A stretch of DNA of 64,000 bases from Curtobacterium pusillum (GTDB lineage: Bacteria > Actinomycetota > Actinomycetes > Actinomycetales > Microbacteriaceae). Location: assembly GCA_002025645.1 (NCBI GenBank), contig CP018783.1:1-64000 (forward strand), read 5' to 3'. Of the stretch, positions 48,998 to 56,998 are shown piece by piece (positions within the stretch are counted from its first letter, which is position 1; every line of letters starts with the position of its first letter). The notes below the pieces were generated by a model. The model saw only the letters and a program-made list of their open reading frames with translations, had not been told where the DNA came from and ran no database searches. A program made the translations under genes and the position numbers.

Positions 48998-50377
48998 GTG
49001 ACCGACAAGCGCACTCTCATCATCTTCGGCGCGACGGGCGACCTCGCCTCCCGCCTGCTGCTGCCGGGCCTCGGCACGTTCCTGCAGAGCGGTCGAGCGG
49101 TTCCCGTCCAGCTCATCGGCACGGGCCGCAGTGCCCGCAGCGAGGAGCAGTGGAAGGACGTCGTCACGAAGTCCTTCGCGTCGCAGGACGTGAAGGGCGC
49201 CGAGGTGGACGCAACGCTCGCCTCGACGCAGTTCATCCAGGGTGACCCGACCGACCCCGAGCACCTCAAGGCGCTGTTCGCCGCCGCGGACGCCGACGCC
49301 GAGCCGATCCTCTACTTCGCGCTCCCGCCGCAGATCGCCTCGGACATCTGCGAGGCCCTGCAGCAGGTCGAGCTCCCCGAGGGCACCACGCTCGCGTTCG
49401 AGAAGCCCTTCGGCACGGACGTCGCCAGCGCGCGGGCGCTCAACGAGACCGTCCTCAAGCTCGTCCCCGAGGAGCGCGTACACCGCACCGACCACTTCCT
49501 CGGTCGCACCACGGTCCTGAACATCATCGGCCTGCGCTTCGCGAACCGCCTGTTCGAGCCGATCTGGAACGCCGAGAACATCGAGAAGGTCGACGTCTTC
49601 TACGACGAGACCCTCGGCCTCGAGAACCGCGCCCAGTACTACGACGAGGCCGGCGCGATGGTCGACATGATCCAGTCGCACCTGCTCCAGATCCTCGGCA
49701 TCGTGACGATGGACGCCCCGGCGGACATCGACTCAGTCGAGTTCCGCTCCTCCCTGGCCCGCGTCCTCCGCTCGACCGAGCTCAAGGGCGGGGACCCGAA
49801 GATCGCTTCGCGTCGCGCCGTCTACACGGCCGGCACGATCGACGGCAAGGAGCTGCCGTCGTACCAGGACGAGGACGGCGTCGACAAGTCGCGCAGCACC
49901 GAGACGCTCGCCGAGATCTCGGTCGAGGTCGACACCGCCCGCTGGAAGGGCGTTCCCTTCACCCTGCGTTCCGGCAAGGCGCTCGGCGCCAGCCGGAAAG
50001 AGGTGCTCATCACCTTCAAGCCGGTCACGCGCCTGCCCTCCGGCCTCTCCGGTCGGCCGAAGGCGGACACCCTCCGCATCGTGCTGAACCCCGACGAGAT
50101 CGAGCTGACCGTGTCGGCGAACGGCGGCGGCAACCCGTTCGAGATGGGCCAGGTCACGCTGTCCTCGTCCTTCGCGGACGGTGAGCTGACCCCGTACGGC
50201 GAGGTCCTCAACGGGATCTTCCACGACGACCCGCTGCTCTCCATCCGCGGCGACGTGGCCGAGCGCTGCTGGGAGATCGTCGAGCCGGTCGTCAAGGCCT
50301 GGAAGGCCGACGAGGTCCCGCTCGAGGAGTACCGCGCGGGTTCGCGCGGCCCGGCGGACTGGGAGTCCTCGTCCTGA
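48998..50377 (+). CDS. zwf: Glucose-6-phosphate dehydrogenase-like protein
   Basis: NADP-dependent dehydrogenase of the oxidative pentose phosphate pathway, 459 residues. The N-terminal dinucleotide fold is LIIFGATGDLASRLLLPGL. The catalytic region is FEKPFGTDVASARALNE, and HRTDHFLGRTTVLNII takes the place of the classical RIDHYLGKE, keeping Asp and His but with Thr for Ile and Arg for Lys. RFANRLFEPIWNAENIEKV and GAMVDMIQSHLLQIL follow as in the family. GTG 48998 is chosen for aaaggag nine bases upstream. It may be a secondary paralogue rather than the main enzyme. A perfect 46-base palindrome follows. Confidence 0.88.
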   Translation: MTDKRTLIIFGATGDLASRLLLPGLGTFLQSGRAVPVQLIGTGRSARSEEQWKDVVTKSFASQDVKGAEVDATLASTQFIQGDPTDPEHLKALFAAADADAEPILYFALPPQIASDICEALQQVELPEGTTLAFEKPFGTDVASARALNETVLKLVPEERVHRTDHFLGRTTVLNIIGLRFANRLFEPIWNAENIEKVDVFYDETLGLENRAQYYDEAGAMVDMIQSHLLQILGIVTMDAPADIDSVEFRSSLARVLRSTELKGGDPKIASRRAVYTAGTIDGKELPSYQDEDGVDKSRSTETLAEISVEVDTARWKGVPFTLRSGKALGASRKEVLITFKPVTRLPSGLSGRPKADTLRIVLNPDEIELTVSANGGGNPFEMGQVTLSSSFADGELTPYGEVLNGIFHDDPLLSIRGDVAERCWEIVEPVVKAWKADEVPLEEYRAGSRGPADWESSS

Positions 50378-50421
50378 GTTCCTGACGGACGTGAGGGTCG
50401 CGCCCTGAGCGGGCGGACCTG

Positions 50422-50467
50422 ACGGACTGGAGGCGCGGTGCCAGCTGGCACCGCGCCTCCAGTCCGT
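50422..50467. repeat. Perfect 46-bp palindrome (family 1, copy 3)
   Basis: The 23 bases 50422-50444 are the exact reverse complement of 50445-50467. The core of each arm is ACTGGAGGCGCGG, the family-1 sequence of 12164-12205 and 18777-18818. It lies 45 bases after zwf and is probably its terminator. No loop bases separate the arms, though a real hairpin would open the centre CCAG/CTGG. Confidence 0.8.
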
Positions 50468-50543
50468 TCGTGCGTGCGTTCCAGCCCATCGCGCGCGACC
50501 TGGCAAGCGGAATCGCGCGTAGGAGGCAGGAAGGAACGGCTCC

Positions 50544-50619
50544 CTACGCGCGGAACGGCCCGCTACGCGCGGAACGACCACCTACGCGCGGAACGGCCAC
50601 CCACGCGCGGAACGACCCG
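50544..50619. repeat. Four 19-bp tandem repeats next to the GH15 stop
   Basis: A 19-base unit (core CTACGCGCGGAACG) is repeated four times with small changes: starts near 50544, 50563, 50582 and 50601, the last with cc for ct. The array ends at the stop codon of the minus-strand GH15 gene (50620). Before the array, GCGCGTAGG pairs with CCTACGCGC of the first unit. This and the palindrome fill the 242-base gap. No spacers of CRISPR type exist. Confidence 0.85.
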
Positions 50620-52518
50620 TCAGGCGGGCGTGCCCGCCCGCTCACCCTCGCCGGTCCAGGACCGGGTACCGCCGTCGTGCACGGGCAGGCGGGTGCGGTG
50701 CCCCGCGGCTGCTCCGCGTGCCCGGGCGATGGCGTCCGCGGCCGACACGAGCGTCAGGTGCGAGAGTGCCTGCGGCGTGTTGCCGATGTGGTGCCCGGTG
50801 GCAACGTCGATCTCCTCGGAGAGCATGCCGACGTCGTTCGCGTACCCGACGAGCACATCCATGAGCCGTTCGGCGTCCTCGATCCGATCGGACGCGGCGT
50901 ACTGCTCGACGAGCCAGAACGAGCACGCCAGGAACGGGTGCTCGCTGCCGGAGAGCCCGTCGAAGCCGGAGGACGTGCGGTACCGCAGAACGAGTCCGTC
51001 GGAGCCGGTTCGGAGGTCCTCCTCGATCGCCCGGACGGTTCCGGTCATCCGCGCGTCGTCGGCCTTGACGTAGCCGATCTGCGGCAGGACGAGCAGGCTG
51101 GCGTCGACCTCGTCGGTGTCGTAGTGCTGCCGGTAGCTCCCGCGCTCGGCGTTCCAGCCGTGCTCCTCGATCTCGGCCCGGACCGCGGCGCGCAGGGTCC
51201 GCCAGCGTTCGACGGGGCCCTCGAGCCCGAACTCCTCGACGGCGGCGACGCCACGGTCGAACGCCGCCCAGATCATCGCCCGCGAGTGCGTGAAGTGCCG
51301 ACGGGGTCCGCGCATCTCCCAGATGCCGTTGTCGGGTTCCTGCCAGTGCTCCTCGACGAATCCGAGCAGGGCGCGCTGCAGGGCCCAGGAGTCCGCGTTC
51401 TCCTCGACCCCGAGCTCGCGGGCGTCGTGCAGTGCGGCCAGGACCTCGCCGAACACGTCGCCCTGGTACTGCGTGTACGCGCCGTTGCCGACTCGCACCG
51501 GGGTGGATCCGGCGTACCCGGGCAGGTCCGGGAGCTCACGCTCCGGGAGTTCCCGCTCGCCGGCGATGCCGTACATGATCTGGACGTCGGCGGGGTCGCC
51601 GGCGATGGCACGGAGCAACCAGCCGCGCCAGTGCGCCGCTTCGTCGCGGTACCCGTGCGCGATGAGCGAGGCCAGGGCGAGTGAGGCGTCGCGCAGCCAC
51701 ACGTACCGGTAGTCCCAGTTGCGTTCGCCACCGGGGTCCTCCGGCAGGCTGGTGGTCGCTGCCGCCACGACGCCACCGGTCTCGGCGTGGGTCATCGCGC
51801 GGAGGAGCAGCAGGGAGCGTCGGGCCGGCTCGGCGTACCGGCCGTCGGTCCGCGCGGTCGCCATCCAGTCCCGCCACCACTGCACCGTGCGGCGGAGGGC
51901 GGCGTCCACGTCGAGCGGCTCCGGCGGTTCGCGGTGCGACGGGTACCAGGTGAGGACGGTGTCGAGGAGGTCGCCGTCGTGCACGGTGCTCGTCGCGGTG
52001 TGCCGGTGGTCGTCGGCGTGGAACCGCACCCCGCGGACGATGACCGACCCGGGCCCCGCGGTGGCGAGGAGCGCCGGGTCCTCGTCGCCGCCGATCTGTC
52101 GGACCCAGGGGAGCGCCCGCGCGTAGTCGAAGCGGATGCGCAGGGTCTGCCGGAGTTCCACGGACCCGCGGAGGCCTCGCACGCGACGGACGATGGTGGC
52201 CCGGTGCGCGCCGATCGGCATGAACTCGGTCACCTCGACGATGCCGGTGCTCGTCGTCCAGACCGTGGCGAGCACGAGCGTGTCGTGGTCGTACCGGCGG
52301 GTGGCGGTCGCGTCGGGGTCGATCGGCCGGAGGGTCCAGTGTCCGTGGTCCTCGGTGCCGAGGATCGACGCGAAGGTCGAGGGGCTGTCGAACCGCGGCA
52401 GGCAGGCCCAGTCGATCGTGCCGTCCCGCCCGACGAGCGCGGCGGTGTACGTGTCACCGATCAGCGCGTGGTCCTCGATGCGGTTGGTCGGTGGGGTGGT
52501 CGTGCTCGCCGCGCTCAT
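50620..52518 (-). CDS. GH15-family glycoside hydrolase (trehalase/glucoamylase type)
   Basis: Cytoplasmic enzyme of 632 residues with no signal peptide. The N-terminal beta-sandwich (about residues 10-230) starts RIEDHALIGDTYTAALVGRDG, typical of actinobacterial GH15 proteins. The (alpha/alpha)6 barrel has GERNWDYRYVWLRDASLAL, NGAYTQYQGDVFGEVL and GLSGSEHPFLACSFWLVEQYA, placing the general acid and base glutamates. This group includes mycobacterial trehalase and glucan 1,4-alpha-glucosidases, so hydrolysis of trehalose or maltooligosaccharide is likely. ATG 52518. The neighbouring App1-like gene is upstream on the same strand, 55 bases away. A hydrolytic reaction is well supported, the substrate is not. 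Confidence 0.9.
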   Translation of the reverse strand: MSAASTTTPPTNRIEDHALIGDTYTAALVGRDGTIDWACLPRFDSPSTFASILGTEDHGHWTLRPIDPDATATRRYDHDTLVLATVWTTSTGIVEVTEFMPIGAHRATIVRRVRGLRGSVELRQTLRIRFDYARALPWVRQIGGDEDPALLATAGPGSVIVRGVRFHADDHRHTATSTVHDGDLLDTVLTWYPSHREPPEPLDVDAALRRTVQWWRDWMATARTDGRYAEPARRSLLLLRAMTHAETGGVVAAATTSLPEDPGGERNWDYRYVWLRDASLALASLIAHGYRDEAAHWRGWLLRAIAGDPADVQIMYGIAGERELPERELPDLPGYAGSTPVRVGNGAYTQYQGDVFGEVLAALHDARELGVEENADSWALQRALLGFVEEHWQEPDNGIWEMRGPRRHFTHSRAMIWAAFDRGVAAVEEFGLEGPVERWRTLRAAVRAEIEEHGWNAERGSYRQHYDTDEVDASLLVLPQIGYVKADDARMTGTVRAIEEDLRTGSDGLVLRYRTSSGFDGLSGSEHPFLACSFWLVEQYAASDRIEDAERLMDVLVGYANDVGMLSEEIDVATGHHIGNTPQALSHLTLVSAADAIARARGAAAGHRTRLPVHDGGTRSWTGEGERAGTPA

Positions 52519-52573
52519 GGGGCGATCCAACCACCGCCGGATCGGGGAACGGGCGCGGTTGCTGAGGGATGCC

Positions 52574-53638
52574 TCAGGCGGGGTCGGTCGGGTCGGCCTC
52601 GGTGATGCCGACCCGGGCGAGCTCCGACCACATGCCAGCACCGTCCGGGGCGTACACCCAGGGCGCCGACGAGTCGCGGGACCGTTCCTGCGCGCGGGAG
52701 CGTCCACCGGCGAGGACGGCCTCGCTCGTGGACAGCTGGCGGATCGCGACGCCGGCGACGTTCTCGGGGTGGGCTCGGGCGAACTCGCCGTACAGCGACT
52801 CGTCGTGCTGCCCGTCGTCGCCGACCAGCAGCCACTGCACGTCGGGGAAGTCCTTCGCCAGGCGCTCGAGGTTCTGCTGCTTGTGGAGCTGCCCGCTGCG
52901 GAAGAAGCGGTCGTGCGTGGGGCCCCAGTCGGTGAGCAGGAGCGTGCCCGACGGGTAGAGGTTCCGGCTCAGGAAGCGCTGCAGCGTCGGCGCGACGTTC
53001 CAGGCGCCCGTGGACAGGTACACGGTGGGCGCACCCGGGTGCTGGGCGAGGACGCGTTCGTACAGGACGGACATCCCCGGGACGGGCCTGCGGGCGTGTT
53101 CCGTGAGCACGAAGGAGTTCCACGCGGCCAGCATCGGGCGGGGGAGCGAGGTCACCATCACGGTGTCGTCGATGTCGGAGAGGAGCCCGAACCGGGTGTC
53201 CGGGTGGACGATGAAGACGTCGGCCTCGACGTCGCGCATGCCACCCGCGGACAGCTTGATCGTCCGCCAGCCCGGCTCGAGGTCGATCGGCACGATGGTG
53301 TCGACGACGCCCCCGCGGTCGGACTGCACGACGTGCGTGGTGCCGCCGGCGGTGATCGTGACCTCGGCGTCGTCGACCGCGACGCTCGTGAAGCTCTTCC
53401 ACCCGCGGACGCCGTAGAAGGACGCGTCGGACGCCAGCCCGCGACGGGTGAGCAGGACCCGGCAGAGGACACGGACCCACCCGGGGGCACCGTAGCCCAT
53501 GTACGGGATGACGGTCGGCACGAGCCCGCGGCGCCGTGCGCGCTGTTCGCGGAACTCCTGGACGGCGTCCTCGATGCGAGCAGCCCGGTGGAGGATCGGC
53601 TCGGCCAGCGACGGCTCGTGGTGCGTCGGGTCGGGCAT
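52574..53638 (-). CDS. App1-type phosphatidate phosphatase (DUF2183)
   Basis: HAD-like phosphatase of 354 residues with the catalytic box LLSDIDDTVMVTSLP (DxDxT, about residue 155-160). The N-terminal part has RGWKSFTSVAVDDAEVTI, typical of the actinobacterial App1/DUF2183 family that acts on phosphatidic acid. PTVYLSTGAWNVAPTLQRFL and LVGDDGQHDESLYGEFARAHP are the remaining HAD motifs. ATG 53638 is preferred; the longer reading to 53782 would run into the tetR promoter. It is divergent from a TetR regulator and upstream of the GH15 gene. Lipid phosphatase activity is known for yeast App1 only and is inferred here. Confidence 0.88.
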   Translation of the reverse strand: MPDPTHHEPSLAEPILHRAARIEDAVQEFREQRARRRGLVPTVIPYMGYGAPGWVRVLCRVLLTRRGLASDASFYGVRGWKSFTSVAVDDAEVTITAGGTTHVVQSDRGGVVDTIVPIDLEPGWRTIKLSAGGMRDVEADVFIVHPDTRFGLLSDIDDTVMVTSLPRPMLAAWNSFVLTEHARRPVPGMSVLYERVLAQHPGAPTVYLSTGAWNVAPTLQRFLSRNLYPSGTLLLTDWGPTHDRFFRSGQLHKQQNLERLAKDFPDVQWLLVGDDGQHDESLYGEFARAHPENVAGVAIRQLSTSEAVLAGGRSRAQERSRDSSAPWVYAPDGAGMWSELARVGITEADPTDPA

Positions 53639-53782
53639 CGCCCCATCATCCCACGTCGGACCCCGCGCACCTACGACCTCGCAGGTGCTTTGGGAGAGTC
53701 GCAGCGATATTCCAGCCGGTCTCTGCGACAGTTGGTCAGTCACATCCCACATGACCGCGCTGTCGGCGCAAGAGGAGAACAC
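53639..53782. promoter_or_regulatory. Divergent App1/tetR control region
   Basis: The 144-base gap between the App1-like gene and tetR holds two inverted repeats: GCACCT (53667-53672) with AGGTGC (53683-53688), and GTCGCAG (53698-53704) with CTGCGAC (53723-53729). A GATATT -10-like hexamer sits inside the second. Either repeat could be the operator of the adjacent TetR protein. Confidence 0.4.
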
Positions 53783-54436
53783 GTGCTCGTCACCGAGGTA
53801 TCGAACGCACTGCCGGGGGGATCATCACTGCTCAGGAACGAGCCGGTCCAAGCCCGCAGTTCGGCGCGCCTCGCCGGTCTCCTCGACGCCGCTGCCGCGG
53901 TCATCGACGAGATCGGTTTCGAGCGCCTGACGACCGCGATGGTCGCCGAGCGGGCCGGGGCGTCCATCGGCACCGTCTACCGCTACTTCCCCGACCGCAT
54001 CGCCGTGGTCGAGGCCCTCGCGATCCGCAGCACCCAGCGGCTCGCCGAGAAGTTCATCGTCGCCCTCGACGCGAGCGACGGCACGACCTGGCAGGACGCC
54101 TGCGACGCGCTCATCGACGTCACCGCCGAGATGTACCGGACGGAGCCGGGCTTCCGCGCGATCCGGTTCGGCGACGCGGCCGACGTCGGTGCCGGGGCGG
54201 GCGACGGTGAGGACCGCATGGCCGCACTGGGGAGCGCGGTCGCGCAGATCATGCACGAGCGCTTCGACCTGCCGACCGGCGAGCGCATCGAGCGGACGTG
54301 GGTGGTCCTCGCCGAGTCCGCGCACGCGGTGCTCGCTCGGGCCCACCGTGACCCCGCGAACCCCGACTCGGCCCTGGTCGAGGAGTACCGCGCGATGAGC
54401 CGGATCCACCTCGAGGCGGTCCTCGCCGCGAACTGA
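53783..54436 (+). CDS. TetR-family transcriptional regulator
   Basis: Protein of 217 residues from GTG 53783, with gaggag six bases upstream. The helix-turn-helix lies near residues 40-62 (LTTAMVAERAGASIGTVYRYF), followed by YFPDRIAVVEALAIR. The C-terminal domain is mostly helical. The ligand is unknown. It is divergent from the App1-type gene, so it may control that lipid-phosphatase gene and possibly the GH15 gene downstream of it. A hairpin terminator separates it from the osmoprotectant transporter. Confidence 0.88.
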   Translation: MLVTEVSNALPGGSSLLRNEPVQARSSARLAGLLDAAAAVIDEIGFERLTTAMVAERAGASIGTVYRYFPDRIAVVEALAIRSTQRLAEKFIVALDASDGTTWQDACDALIDVTAEMYRTEPGFRAIRFGDAADVGAGAGDGEDRMAALGSAVAQIMHERFDLPTGERIERTWVVLAESAHAVLARAHRDPANPDSALVEEYRAMSRIHLEAVLAAN

Positions 54437-54484
54437 CGCACGAACGGCGGCCAGGCGCGACGCGCCGCGCCGGCCACCAATCCC

Positions 54485-54522
54485 ACGACGCCCGCACTCC
54501 GAACAGGAGGCGCGGGCGTCGT
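54485..54522 (+). terminator. tetR terminator hairpin
   Basis: ACGACGCCCGC (54485-54495) pairs perfectly with GCGGGCGTCGT (54512-54522) around a 16-base loop, 48 bases after the tetR stop. The rest of the 236-base gap to the transporter operon shows no further structure. The first transporter gene has only a partial binding site, gaacagaaggg, just upstream. Confidence 0.55.
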
Positions 54523-54672
54523 CGTGCGTGCGGCCGGCGGTCGCGTAGACGGCCGTCCCACCGCGTCATCCGGCTGTCCGGGACACGTCACGGATCGTCA
54601 CGGCCGAACCGGTGTCGGACCCGACGGGTACTCTCACTCGGAGTCGGGCTACCTCCGAACAGAAGGGCACCC

Positions 54673-55542
54673 ATGATCGAGTTCCGCTCGGTGCGCAAGA
54701 CCTACCCGGACGGCACCAACGCGGTCGACGACTTCAGCCTCGTCATCCCCTCGCGGACCACCACGGTCTTCGTCGGGTCGAGCGGCTGCGGCAAGACCAC
54801 GCTCCTCCGGATGATCAACCGGATGGTGGACCCCAGTGCGGGCGCCGTCCAGATCGACGGCGAGGACGTCGCCGGGGTCGACCCCGTGCAGCTCCGCCGC
54901 CGCATCGGCTACGTCATGCAGAACGCCGGGCTGCTGCCGCACCGCAAGGTGGTGGACAACATCGCCACGGTGCCGCTGCTGACCGGTGTGTCCAAGGCCG
55001 AGGCCCGCGAGCGTGCCCTCGAGCTGATGGACACCGTCGGGCTGGACCGCGCCTTCGCGAACCGGTACCCCTCGCAGCTCTCCGGCGGGCAGCAGCAGCG
55101 CGTCGGTGTCGCCCGCGGTCTGGCCGTCGACCCGAACATCCTGCTGATGGACGAGCCCTTCGGCGCCGTCGACCCGCTCGTGCGCAACGACCTGCAGGAC
55201 GAGCTCATCCGTCTGCAGCGCGAGCTCGGCAAGACCGTGGTCTTCGTGACGCACGACATCGACGAGGCCTTCAAGCTCGGCGACCAGGTCGTCATCCTCA
55301 AGAAGGGCGGCGAGATCGCGCAGCTGGGCACCCCGGCGGAGATCCTCGCCGAGCCGGCCGACGACTTCGTGGCGAACTTCATCGGTGCGGGCCGTGGCCG
55401 TCGTGCGCTCCGGGTCGAGCAGACCCCGACCGGCCCGATCGTCGTCGACGGCGAGGGCCGCGCCGCCGGTGTGCTCACCGGTCCGGTCCAGGTGGTCGAC
55501 GCCGCACAGGCCGTGCCGCAGGAGCAGCGGGGCGACGCGTGA
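54673..55542 (+). CDS. Osmoprotectant ABC transporter ATPase (OpuCA/ProV-like)
   Basis: Nucleotide-binding subunit of a glycine betaine/carnitine/choline importer, 289 residues. Walker A is FVGSSGCGKTTLLRMI (about residue 36), the signature is YPSQLSGGQQQRVGVARGL (about 136), and Walker B is ILLMDEPFGAVDPLVR, with the switch His in FVTHDIDEAFKLGD. GRIGYVMQNAGLLPHRKV-like QLRRRIGYVMQNAGLLPH is the Q-loop. The end of the protein is short and has no clear pair of CBS domains, so ionic-strength sensing of the OpuA type is not seen. ATG 54673, gaaggg site seven bases upstream. It overlaps the first permease gene (GTGA). Confidence 0.93.
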   Translation: MIEFRSVRKTYPDGTNAVDDFSLVIPSRTTTVFVGSSGCGKTTLLRMINRMVDPSAGAVQIDGEDVAGVDPVQLRRRIGYVMQNAGLLPHRKVVDNIATVPLLTGVSKAEARERALELMDTVGLDRAFANRYPSQLSGGQQQRVGVARGLAVDPNILLMDEPFGAVDPLVRNDLQDELIRLQRELGKTVVFVTHDIDEAFKLGDQVVILKKGGEIAQLGTPAEILAEPADDFVANFIGAGRGRRALRVEQTPTGPIVVDGEGRAAGVLTGPVQVVDAAQAVPQEQRGDA

Positions 55543-56261
55543 ACTGGGTCCTCGGCAACACGGACACGATCAGTGACAACCTGATCGCGCACGTCTGGCT
55601 GTCGATCCCGCCGATCGTGATCAGCTTCCTGCTGTCGGTGCCGATCGGGCTCCTCGTGTCGCGTCTGCGGAAGCGCAGCGGCGTCGCGCGGGGCACGGCC
55701 TCGACCATCGTCGTCGTCGCGAGCCTGCTCTACACGATCCCGGCGCTGCCGTTGTTCCTGGTGCTGCCCGCCATCATCGGCACGAGCACGCTCGACCCGG
55801 TGAACGTCGTCATCGCGATGACCATCTTCGGCGTCGCGCTCATGGCCCGGTCCGCGGCCGACGCCATCGACGCGGTCGACCAGGACGTCGTCGGTGCGTC
55901 CGAGGCGCTCGGCTACTCGCCCGCGCAGCGGTTCTTCAAGGTGGAGCTGCCGCTCGCCGGGCCCGTCCTGCTGGCCGGCATCCGCGTGGTGTCCGTGTCG
56001 ACGATCAGCCTGGTGACGGTCGGCGCGCTCATCGGTGTCCCGAACCTCGGGTTCCTGCTCACCGACGGCCTGAAGCGGGGCATCAGCGCGGAGATCCTCA
56101 CCGGCATCGTCCTGACCATCGTGCTCGCGCTCGTCATCGACCTGGTGCTCGTCGCACTCGGTCGGCTCGTGATGCCGTGGACGCGGGGGAGCGGGCGCTC
56201 CGCCCGGGCCGTCCGCCGCCGCGCCGCCGACGACGTCCGCGCGAACGAGGTGTCCGCATGA
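55539..56261 (+). CDS. Osmoprotectant ABC permease 1 (OpuCB-like)
   Basis: Inner-membrane permease of 240 residues, five to six helices. The EAA-type loop contact motif to the ATPase is in VVGASEALGYSPAQRFFKVELPLAGP (EALGYS...LP; the segment spans about residues 110-135). NLIAHVWLSIPPIVISFLLSVPIG opens the first helix region (quoted as residues 10-30 only by location). It overlaps the upstream and downstream genes by four bases each. Together with the second permease it should form the heterodimeric channel. Confidence 0.92.
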   Translation: MNWVLGNTDTISDNLIAHVWLSIPPIVISFLLSVPIGLLVSRLRKRSGVARGTASTIVVVASLLYTIPALPLFLVLPAIIGTSTLDPVNVVIAMTIFGVALMARSAADAIDAVDQDVVGASEALGYSPAQRFFKVELPLAGPVLLAGIRVVSVSTISLVTVGALIGVPNLGFLLTDGLKRGISAEILTGIVLTIVLALVIDLVLVALGRLVMPWTRGSGRSARAVRRRAADDVRANEVSA

Positions 56262-56998
56262 ACCTCTTCGCACAGGGCTTCGCCTGGATCTTCGACCCGG
56301 CCAACAACGTCGGCAGCAACGCCATCGGCATCCGCCTGTGGGAGCACGTCTGGATCACGCTGCTGGCCGTGGCCATCGCCGTCGTGATCGCGGTCCCGAT
56401 CGGGCTGCTCATCGGGCACACCGGCAAGGGGCGCTCGATCGCGGTCGGTGTCTCCGGCGGCATCCGCGCGCTGCCCACCCTCGGCCTGCTGACCCTGCTC
56501 GCGCTGGCGATCGGTCTCGGGCTCGGCGCGCCGCTCATCTCGCTCGTCGTCCTCGCGATCCCGTCCGTCCTGGCGGGCTCGTACTCCGGTGTGGAGGCGA
56601 TCGACCGCGTCGTCGTCGACGCCGCCAAGGCGCAGGGCATGACCGGGTGGCAGATCCTCGGCAAGGTCGAGATCCCCCTGGCGCTCCCGCTCATCGTCGG
56701 TGGCATCCGGGCGGCGGTGCTCCAGGTCGTCGCCACCGCGACCCTCGTCGGCTACATCAACGCCGGAGGGCTCGGCGGCTACGCCTTCTCCGGCATCGCC
56801 AATTCGGACTACGCAGAGGTGCTGGGCGGTTCCATCCTGGTGATCGCCCTCGCCATCGCGTTCGAGATCGTCTTCGCCGCACTGCAGCGGCTCGCCGTCC
56901 CAGCGGGGGTCTCCCTCGGGTCGGCGCGTCAGTCGCGTCGGAGCACCCGCAGCTCAGCACCACGAGCATCAACCCCTGTGGAAGGAACCCACCCGTGA
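56258..56998 (+). CDS. Osmoprotectant ABC permease 2 (OpuCD-like)
   Basis: Second permease, 246 residues from ATG 56258, overlapping the first permease (ATGA). Hydrophobic helices and the coupling loop AKAQGMTGWQILGKVEIPLALP (AQGM...LP, near residues 122-142) are visible. The C-terminus is a polar tail rich in Ser and Arg ([18 protein letters not shown]) that is not part of the fold. The binding-protein gene starts within its stop (GTGA), so all four genes form one translationally linked operon. Confidence 0.92.
   Translation: MNLFAQGFAWIFDPANNVGSNAIGIRLWEHVWITLLAVAIAVVIAVPIGLLIGHTGKGRSIAVGVSGGIRALPTLGLLTLLALAIGLGLGAPLISLVVLAIPSVLAGSYSGVEAIDRVVVDAAKAQGMTGWQILGKVEIPLALPLIVGGIRAAVLQVVATATLVGYINAGGLGGYAFSGIANSDYAEVLGGSILVIALAIAFEIVFAALQRLAVPAGVSLGSARQSRRSTRSSAPRASTPVEGTHP

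Noticed and set aside
50544..50619. CRISPR-like array
   Set aside because: Units are contiguous 19-mers with no unique spacers and no cas genes are present.
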